From Ophiobolus disseminans (taxonomy: Eukaryota; Ascomycota; Dothideomycetes; Pleosporales; Phaeosphaeriaceae), in contig MU006222.1 in assembly GCA_010093685.1 (NCBI GenBank), forward strand, positions 806,001-870,000: DNA of 64,000 nucleotides. The letters run 5' to 3'. Below the pieces are notes generated by a model that made no database searches, had not been told where the DNA came from, and worked only from the letters and a program-made list of their open reading frames with translations. The position numbers and the translations under genes were made by a program. Positions within the stretch are counted from its first letter, which is position 1; each line of letters opens with the position of its first letter. This document shows positions 56,866 to 64,000 of this stretch, one piece after another.

Positions 56866-58983
56866 ATGGCGAAATTCCGCTCACGCTCTAGCTCCGCCTC
56901 GTCGGGCGAGATGTTCGACAATCAGCACAAGGCAAACAGAGTTCACCAGTCCAACGATTCCGGCATTAACCGCTCAAAAGGCTATCGACCCCTAAGTCGC
57001 TCGCCCTCGCCATACCGCAGGCGTCGCGATCGCTCGCCCTCACCTTATCGCAAGCGTGCCGAGCGCTCACCATCGCCCTTCCGCAAGCGAAAGGCCTCTC
57101 CTCCTCGCAACAACCGTCCGGAGAAGAAACACCATACTGTCAAAGCCGCACAGCCACAAGAACGTCAACAAGCGACTCAAGACAAGCAACCTGCGGTAAA
57201 CGAAATCGAGTATGATGTTGCACCCGTCGAAGAGAAAGTCCCAAGTGAAGAGTCGCGGGAAGAGAAACGCCGCAGGTGGGCAGCCAAGCGCGCGGCGGCC
57301 GAGCACGCGACGAAAAACGACCTCCTCCACAAGGCAGTACTCACCCACGCTTCAGAAGCTACCGCATCCAACGGAGCATCTCCAGCGCCATATGCGGATA
57401 GCTCAATCTCGCCCTTCCCCTCTCCCCGCATGGGTGATCTCGACTCCGTTCCCGCTTCTCCAGACTTCATGATAATCGACAAACAGGATGGTGTCAGCGA
57501 GGCCAACAGCCCGGCTGGAGATAGCCCGTCTGCAGCGGACTACGACCCTATGCAAGATATGCTCGACGATCGAGACCGTGCGGCCAAGAAAACTCAGAAT
57601 GGTGAGTTACCATCTGATGAATACAGGGAAACAGACCCGAAAGTCCTCTCCACTTTACCAGTTCAAAAAGCGGTCCCTGTGAAGAAGCAGAAGAAGGAGC
57701 TCGACATGTTTGCATCTGACGACGAAGACGAAGACATGGATGCAGCCGTCGAAGAAAACGTTAGTGCCAAAGGTACGGTCCTGGACGAGAAGCTCCTTGA
57801 CAATTGGGACGATCACGAGGGCTACTACAAGCTCATCAGCAACGAACTCGTAAATAACGGTCGATATCGCATGGTCCGTAACCTCGGTCGTGGCGTATTC
57901 GCCAACGTAGCGCAGGCGGAAGACACAAGGGCAGACGTGGAGGATCCCAGTCGCAAGCTGGTCGCGATCAAAATGATTCGTAGAAATGAGCTGATGAGGA
58001 AGGCTAGTCAGAAAGAGATGGATTTCCTTCGCAAGGTCAACGAGGAGGATCCGCAAGACAAGCGCCACATCATCCGTCTGCTCGGATCGTTTGATCACAA
58101 GGGCCACTTGTGCATCGTCTTCGAACACATGTCCAAGAACTTGCGAGATCTCCTGAAGGAGGAAACCAATGGCCATGGTCTTGCTCTTCCAGCTGTCCGG
58201 ATGTACGCCAAGCAGATGTTCAACGGACTGCAACATCTACAAACCTGCCAGGTCATTCATCTGGATCTCAAACCTGACAATGTCCTGGTGTCGGCCGATA
58301 AAAAGACCATCAAATTGGCTGATTTCGGTACGGCTGTTGATAGGCGAGACATCATCGAACGCACCGCGTACCTCGTCAGTCGTTTCTATCGCGCGCCGGA
58401 GATTATCCTTGGCATGGATATCAGCTACCCTGCCGACATGTGGGCCGTCGGTTGCACCGTATACGAACTTTGGACAGGCAAGATCCTATTCACCGGCAGA
58501 TCCAACAACCAGATGATGAAGGCTTTCATGGATTGTCTCGGATGGCCTAGCGAGAAACTTCTCCGCAAGGCGCCGTTCGAAAACGTTTATCCACTCTTCA
58601 AAATTGAAACAACATTGAAGTTCATGAGTGTGGAGGTTGATCGGGACAATAAGGTAAGTCATCTTGTCCACCCTGGTGAACTAGCTAACTTGGCACAGCT
58701 CGTCACTCGCCACATCGAGCAGAAGAAGAAAATCAACCGCGATCTAAAGACTCGCGTTCACGAGGCTGCTCGGGGTATTTCCTCAGGCGGTCCCACTGTT
58801 GGCGAACTCAACGACCTGGCCGACCTGCTTGGCGCGTGTCTCCACTGGAACATTGAAAAGCGCGTATCGCCTAAGGAAGCCATTAACCACAAGTTCTTTG
58901 GCAGCAAAAACTTCCATACGAAGCCCGCGTCATCGGCTGTCATGAAGCCAGCATTGGCGAAGCGCGGCACGGTCCGAAGGTAA
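56866..58983 (+). CDS. prp4: Prp4 pre-mRNA-processing protein kinase
   Basis: Exons 56866-58653 and 58699-58983 encode 690 residues. The N-terminal region is SR-rich with three copies of a RSPSPYRKR-like unit, as in spliceosomal proteins. The kinase domain starts near residue 325 with LGRGVFANV and VAIKMIRR (the ATP-binding Lys). It continues with the catalytic loop HLDLKPDN, DFGTAV, and the Prp4/CLK-type activation segment AYLVSRFYRAPEII. Prp4 phosphorylates tri-snRNP proteins to activate the spliceosome in the nucleus. The 45-nt segment 58654-58698 has no stop but carries GTAAGT, GCTAAC and CACAG, so I treat it as an intron. If retained, the protein gains 15 residues inside the kinase C-lobe. 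Confidence 0.93.
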   Translation: MAKFRSRSSSASSGEMFDNQHKANRVHQSNDSGINRSKGYRPLSRSPSPYRRRRDRSPSPYRKRAERSPSPFRKRKASPPRNNRPEKKHHTVKAAQPQERQQATQDKQPAVNEIEYDVAPVEEKVPSEESREEKRRRWAAKRAAAEHATKNDLLHKAVLTHASEATASNGASPAPYADSSISPFPSPRMGDLDSVPASPDFMIIDKQDGVSEANSPAGDSPSAADYDPMQDMLDDRDRAAKKTQNGELPSDEYRETDPKVLSTLPVQKAVPVKKQKKELDMFASDDEDEDMDAAVEENVSAKGTVLDEKLLDNWDDHEGYYKLISNELVNNGRYRMVRNLGRGVFANVAQAEDTRADVEDPSRKLVAIKMIRRNELMRKASQKEMDFLRKVNEEDPQDKRHIIRLLGSFDHKGHLCIVFEHMSKNLRDLLKEETNGHGLALPAVRMYAKQMFNGLQHLQTCQVIHLDLKPDNVLVSADKKTIKLADFGTAVDRRDIIERTAYLVSRFYRAPEIILGMDISYPADMWAVGCTVYELWTGKILFTGRSNNQMMKAFMDCLGWPSEKLLRKAPFENVYPLFKIETTLKFMSVEVDRDNKVSHLVHPGELANLAQLVTRHIEQKKKINRDLKTRVHEAARGISSGGPTVGELNDLADLLGACLHWNIEKRVSPKEAINHKFFGSKNFHTKPASSAVMKPALAKRGTVRR

Positions 58984-59387
58984 GAGCAACATTCCTTCCA
59001 ATGTTTCGCCTAGCCAGCGTGCATTGCTTTCTTCTCCTATGTTCTGCCTGTTTTATGGGGACGGGTGGGTCGATTTGGAAGGAGACAGCGGTTGAGGATG
59101 AAGCGTGGGAATGATCGTTGTGAATAAGTGACTGGGAACGAGGTGCGAGGACTATGACTTGGAAAACGGGCGTTGGAGATTACTGGATGGGACTAGGGCG
59201 TCGATGGGAAATGCATGGGAACGAGGCGTTTGTAGACAGGGGACTTCTCTACTACACGACACCTTCAAGCTCAGCGGATATCGCAGGTCTGCATGGAGCA
59301 ACATGGCTACATACAACGACACATGTGGCTGCATACATACTCGGCTCTGCACATAAAAGACCCACATACCAACCTTTTCCCTCTTCT
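58984..59387. other. Intergenic between convergent genes
   Basis: 404 bp holding the 3' ends of prp4 and the DUF3445 gene. No gene. Confidence 0.6.
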
Positions 59388-60651
59388 TCAAGCGTCTATC
59401 TCCCCTCTCAAAAACGCCTTGACCTTGTCTCCCCATACAAGTTGCCGCTTATACACTGTTATATCAGGCACATTCCCCTTTCCCAGCCCATCAATTGCTG
59501 CAGCCAATTCCTCGCCACTGCCTTCATCCCTCAGTTCGCGAATCGGGTATTGATACGTTTTCTACCCCCCATTAGCACTTGCCCATACGCATCAACTTCT
59601 CAGCTACTCACAAACGCAAACACCAACGCCCGCGTCCTGGGCAAACGATGCAACGTCTGCCTCTCACACCTCAACACCGTCGTCTCCAAATCCACCTCCT
59701 CAACCACCTGCCTCTTTTCCCTCGCCTCCAACTCCTCAGGCGACATGTGATTCCCCGCCAAACAAAACAGGTCGCCCGTCGTGCTGATGCCCCAATTCGC
59801 GCGCTTGACGCACTTCCCCACGGGCAAGGAGGCGAAGTAGCGATCCATGCTCTTTTCTAGTTTCTGCGCGTAGCCCGGGACGGGCGTGTGGATTTGGGAT
59901 AGGAGCAGGTTGAGCTTGGAGCGCGTGTTGAAGCCCGAAGGGGTGCAGTTTAGGAATGCTTCGAGACGGTACTTAGTGCTTGGTTCGGATGGGCAGGGGA
60001 GCATGAAGAAGAATTCCGTGTCGATGTTTGAGCCTAGGATTTCTAGCGCTGTTTCTGCGTCTGCGGGGGCGATGTGGAGCGGTATCGAGTCGTGTGTTTC
60101 GTTGTTGAGGAGGTGGGTGGGGGTTAGTGTGTAGACTGTTGGGAAGCGGGTGGGTAGGTAGGTAGATGTGAGCCATGTGTAGAGCTCGAGGACGGCGGGT
60201 TGAGCGATGGGGTTGCAGGCGAGGACCTCGTGGCGCTCGGTTTCGATGAGGTTTTTGCGTGTCTGGCAGCGGGAGGCTAAGGAGTTGTCCATGGCGATGA
60301 GGTCGGAGAGGGGGTTGTTTTCAATGGCCATTGTCATGTGGTATGTAGGTTTGAAGGGGCGGATTTTGAGGGGTAGGGTGTTAGCAAGAACGAGGTTGTT
60401 GAGAGGTTCGATGGCGTAGTATGCATCTTCTGTGTATTGGGGATCTGCTTTCTTGGTTGATGGGGTGGGTTGCGGTGAGGTCTGGGGTGTGAGGTTAGGA
60501 AGGTCAATAATGTGGTGGAACTGTGTACCTTGTTCATTCTTCGTCTCCTTAGCACATACACTCCAATACTAATGATGAGTAAAGCGAGCGCTATCGGCGT
60601 TGTGTTAAAAGCGAGTAGATCCATCATCTTGTCACTTGTTGCCCTCATCAT
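59388..60651 (-). CDS. DUF3445 (haem-dependent oxidative N-demethylase-like) protein
   Basis: Exons 60651-60529, 60481-59612 and 59561-59388 give 388 residues. The first exon is a membrane anchor (IALALLIISIGVYVLRRRR). The rest matches the DUF3445 family, related to bacterial haem-dependent oxidative N-demethylase alpha subunits. Conserved blocks are SKLNLLLSQIHTPVPGY and LRCERQTLHRLPRTRALVF, the latter spliced to YPIRELRDEGSGEELAAAI. In the characterised bacterial enzyme the fold binds haem and demethylates small amines; the fungal substrate is unknown. A single N-terminal helix with a basic flank suggests anchoring in an internal membrane with the domain in the cytosol. Confidence 0.87.
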
Positions 60652-61360
60652 GTTGCCAATTCGCTCTTCGTGTCAAGTAACAAGTCAAACTTTCGAGATT
60701 AGAGTCACTTCATGAAGACTACTCTTGACAGGTGGGTCGAGGTGTAGGGCGTCGGATAAACCTAGCCCTGGGACCGGATAGACTAGACGCTGTAAACGCC
60801 GCATGTGCTCGAGGATCTAATTGCCTGTTGGAGTTTAACCCCGCTTTGGCACGGTCGATATGATATGCCTTGGAAGGGTACCGGTAATGGCTCCGAGATA
60901 GATGTGCTTGTAATGTAGTGCTTAGTACTATACAGTGATGCAAACATTAGTCAGAAAATGATCAGTACCAATTGTTGTGGTTTTAGAAGTGGTTGTCTTG
61001 CAAGCTACCCTGCTACTGCTTAGAATCGACTGTGAGAGATTCGACGGTCGGGAATCATGAAAGTAGCATGTGGAAGACACTGCCTTTGGTGTCCTAACTG
61101 GTCTGCACTGCAAATCGACAATACATGTCCGCATCACGAACAGACGCTAGCCGAGCTACAGCAACCAGCTGTCCCATGAAAGAAAGCCGTAATTATTCCA
61201 GCTCCAAGATGCCACCACATGCACAGGCACGACCATGCTGGCCCTGTGCTCTTCCCAGCTTGCTTCGATCACCCCTTCGTGTCTTTCCCGGGCCAACTCC
61301 GATATTGGGGGCATGAGTGCTGCTGCGCTCGTTCAGTCCTTCTCTTTCCTTCTCTGCCAC
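60652..61360. other. Intergenic, DUF3445 promoter and dap1 3' side
   Basis: 709 bp, no gene seen; short frames only. Confidence 0.6.
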
Positions 61361-61982
61361 CTACTGCTGTGCCTTGGCCTCCTCTGCCTCCTTGCTTCCC
61401 ACAGCGACAAGCCTCCCTACGACGAGATACTTCTCCTGGAACCTCTCCTCCCACCCCCTCATAGCCTCCATCTCCTCACCACCCAAATCGTCCAGTTTGT
61501 CCAGTGGCCCGTCCAGGTCCTTGGTCAGCATCTCCTCGTCGAAGCTGCCGCACGCCAGTCCTCTGCTCGCATCCCGCCCAGCGAAGTTCGCGTACGGGCC
61601 GCCCGGGCCATAGAAGTTGCGCCCGGATGTGACGTCGAAGACCTGGCCTCGGACTGCCAGATAGACGGGCATGCCGTTCAGGCCATTATAGGGGAAGAGC
61701 TCGGGCGGGGTAAAGGTGCGGAAGACGGTGGGTGGTGGGGCGCGCGGGAGGATTGCGGGTGTCGAGGGCTTGAGGCGGAGGTAGACGAGGACGGCGAAGA
61801 GGGAGAGCAGGATGAGGTTGATGGGCGTTACTGGCGAGGCGCTTCACGTGGTGTCAGTCCAAGTGTTGGTGATAGTTGTGGCATGTTGGTGCGCTTACGC
61901 ATATGCTGCCGGTGGAGGTGATGAGGCTGTTAGAGTTAGCTTGAGTGCGATGAGAGAACTGAAATCACGCACCGTCTGCCAT
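61361..61982 (-). CDS. dap1: Dap1-like membrane haem-binding protein (MAPR)
   Basis: Exons 61982-61973 (ten bases), 61926-61899 and 61841-61361 encode 172 residues. The N-terminus has one membrane helix (INLILLSLFAVLVYLRL). The cytochrome b5-like steroid/haem-binding domain follows: FTPPELFPYNG, VYLAVRGQVFDVTSGRNFYG and the signature GPYANFAGRDASRGLA. The Tyr in FYGPGGPY corresponds to the haem-ligand Tyr of human PGRMC1. Yeast Dap1 sits in the ER and supports the P450 Erg11 in ergosterol synthesis. The two tiny 5' exons are inferred from splice signals; the acceptor of exon 3 reads AAG, less usual than CAG, but frame and product (MADASSPPPAAY) are sensible. Confidence 0.9.
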
Positions 61983-62917
61983 CTTGAGCTTCCGGATATG
62001 TGACCGTGGTGACTAAAGAGGCGTGTTTTGGATGGTGTCGTGGTGGAGGGCGTGGGCGGGGAGCTGGTCATCATCTATATTTCGGGCATGATGCGACTCC
62101 CGCGCGCGCTGACAGGCCAACTAAATATCCCGCCGCACTCGCGCCTGAAGCTGCCGACCAACACAGACAGATATATATCTATCTATAGTTCGCGTCTGCA
62201 CCCTTGGGCCTCAATCACTGTCGACCATGCAGTGAACGTATTGCATATTGCCACCTTGTCCCACATTGCGCCGGTCCACGCGACTTGATACCAGAGCTTC
62301 CCCAGCTAACCTTCAGCAATTCCACACTCACAAACATTGACCTCAGCAAGCACGCGCCTGACCCACACCAACCAAACACGGCCTTCCTCTGGGACCCCTC
62401 TCTCCAATTGCGGCTTGCTTGAAACACGCCCAACACGTTGAAACGCGTGACAACGATTCATTTCCGCTGCTTCTGCCGCCTCCCATTGGTCCACCGCAGC
62501 CCGAACCTCAGCACCCTCGAAACAAAAGTCGACGGCCGCTGGCAAACCATTGCACATGCACAGGAATTGCAGCCGCCCCCGAAAGCAACAAATACGGGCA
62601 AAGGGGCGTTAGTTGTGGTTTGCAACGAGAGCGCTGCGCCTCACCGGAACTCGTGTCGTTTGTCGGGTCCCGCCAGCTGATGATCGACCTCCTTCATTTG
62701 CAACCTGGCAACTAACTCTCGACTGACCTCAAATCTTTCTTTGCTTCCTTGTTCATTGTCAGCGTCTTATCCTTCAACATTTGCGTCAAAGACAGGTATT
62801 TCGACTTCAAAACGTGGCTACGAGGCTGAGACCTTGCTGAAGCTGCTCGAAAGCTGAACGACATATCATCGACGGGAACTTTCCACATAGAATCCAGTCT
62901 CTACTACTTAGTACAGC
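61983..62917. other. Divergent promoter region
   Basis: 935 bp between the starts of dap1 and the right-edge gene. A short AT microsatellite (AGATATATATCTATCTATA) lies near 62169. No gene supported. Confidence 0.6.
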
Positions 62918-64000
62918 ATGTGGAAACGTATTCAGCAGGGTTACGGTCGGGAGAAGGAGCGTCCTGCACAAATAGGCAACCCTGTGTTGCTTGAAACAAC
63001 CTACGACGAGGATCAACTCAGGCGAAATCCAAATGTATCCGACGCTCAGAACTCAAATTACCGATTCAATGCGCCCGCCCAGCAGCCGTATTCCCTCTCG
63101 CCACATGACCCGCCGAACTATAGAGCGTCCGAAGTCCCGACTGCATCATCAGTATACTCGCGCCCATCTCACGAGGTACCATACGAAGACATCTCACCAC
63201 CCAGCTCACCTGAACCCGAGCAACATCTTTCTGCAAGTTCCAATCAGCCTCGAAGGTTTCGATCAATGCGCGACGTATCACCCATCGACGAGAACCGAGG
63301 CAGGAACGTGGAGTCCGCGCGCAGCAACATTCCAGTAATGCGAAAAGCACCACCGACTATTCAAACTGGCGAGACGCAACCAGCGCAAAAGTTCTGGGGA
63401 GGAAAGGTTGCGCCTGAAGGTAAAGTCAGATGGGACGAGTACTCTGGCGAGCCCAGCAGTGCGGGAAGAGCTGGATCGATTAGCCCGGGATCGTATGCCA
63501 AAGGCGTAGCACCCTCAAATCACCAGCCGCTGGGATATCAAGTTTCCATCTCCGGGCCCGAAAAGAGGAACGTTAGTTTCGGTGACCGCGTAGGACGACT
63601 CGGAGTTCGGCCGCCACCTGTCGAGACTGCGAAACACCAGCCCTGGAGCCGCGCAACTGGGCGGTCGCAGATTGCACCACCACTCAAAGACCAGCGATCG
63701 ACGAAGCCGTTGCAACTACCACGGAAACTGGTATCGCCAAGCGCAACGAGCCCTACGAACAGGGCTGCGGACACTTCTAGGACGCAGCATCAAGGGCGGA
63801 ATTTCACTGCGCCGCCTGCAACTGCCGTACATCGTGTCCCTGTGGGGGCTGACACTGGGGCCGTCGCAGACAGATCGCCCAACCTTGACGCGCATGAGTA
63901 CCAAATCAAACCTACAGTACCCCTCAAAGCTGGGAAGAACTCACCACCGCGTGGCGTTGTCTCTCCAATATCGCCTTCATATCCCACGGGTTTAGGAATC
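62918..64000 (+). CDS. Partial gene at the right edge, disordered protein, unrecognised
   Basis: From the ATG at 62918 the frame stays open for 361 codons to the window end. The product begins MWKRIQQGYGREKERPAQIG and is rich in Pro, Ser, Arg and Gln, with repeated basic and aromatic patches such as KFWGGKVAPEGKVRWDEYSG and YQVSISGPEKRNVSFGDRVG. It looks mostly disordered, with the folded part probably beyond the window. The length of the open frame makes coding nearly certain. I do not recognise the family. Confidence 0.8.
   Translation, partial: MWKRIQQGYGREKERPAQIGNPVLLETTYDEDQLRRNPNVSDAQNSNYRFNAPAQQPYSLSPHDPPNYRASEVPTASSVYSRPSHEVPYEDISPPSSPEPEQHLSASSNQPRRFRSMRDVSPIDENRGRNVESARSNIPVMRKAPPTIQTGETQPAQKFWGGKVAPEGKVRWDEYSGEPSSAGRAGSISPGSYAKGVAPSNHQPLGYQVSISGPEKRNVSFGDRVGRLGVRPPPVETAKHQPWSRATGRSQIAPPLKDQRSTKPLQLPRKLVSPSATSPTNRAADTSRTQHQGRNFTAPPATAVHRVPVGADTGAVADRSPNLDAHEYQIKPTVPLKAGKNSPPRGVVSPISPSYPTGLGI

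Noticed and set aside
58654..58698. Fifteen extra codons in Prp4
   Set aside because: Perfect donor, branch and acceptor signals show an intron, so these codons were not counted in the main product.

Overview
The window reads as nuclear DNA of a filamentous ascomycete, most likely a plant-associated member of the Dothideomycetes (probably Pleosporales; the class is inferred, not proven). Genes are monocistronic and lie on both strands. Most introns are 45-100 nt with GT-AG ends, often with a CTAAC-type branch site. The families are typical of such fungi: quinate regulators, Zn2Cys6 factors with DUF3425, DUF3112 membrane proteins, PL3 and CE3 plant-wall enzymes. Exon limits below were worked out by eye from reading frame and splice signals.

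Layout. 0-5 kb: a left-edge partial ORF, a heavily damaged cytochrome P450 and an MFS transporter broken by one stop codon; this looks like a decaying specialised-metabolism locus. 6-18 kb: a DUF2235 hydrolase, a GDS1-type winged-helix protein, an Oms1-like mitochondrial methyltransferase divergent from a covalent-FAD amine oxidase, and an extended SDR. 18-22 kb: a BTB gene with an internal stop and a secreted PL3 pectate lyase. 22-33 kb: five membrane-protein genes (DUF3112, CorA-like, and three not recognised).

33.9-39.5 kb: the divergent quinate regulators, repressor qutR and activator qutA. The structural quinate genes are not in the window. 39.6-40.3 kb: a candidate non-autonomous DNA transposon with inverted ends. 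41-45 kb: a GPI-anchored fasciclin protein and a secreted CE3 esterase. 46-48.4 kb: an F-box/LRR protein. 48.4-56.9 kb: a gene-poor stretch that hides one six-exon Zn2Cys6-DUF3425 factor. 56.9-64 kb: housekeeping genes Prp4 kinase, a DUF3445 haem oxygenase-like protein, Dap1, and a long ORF running off the right edge.

The pectate lyase, CE3 esterase and quinate regulators together fit growth on plant material. I found no CRISPR, rRNA or confident tRNA, and no wholly new multi-gene system. The most unusual items are the candidate transposon at 39.6 kb, the single-codon lesions in otherwise intact genes, a 45-nt stop-free intron in prp4, and an over-represented intergenic palindrome.
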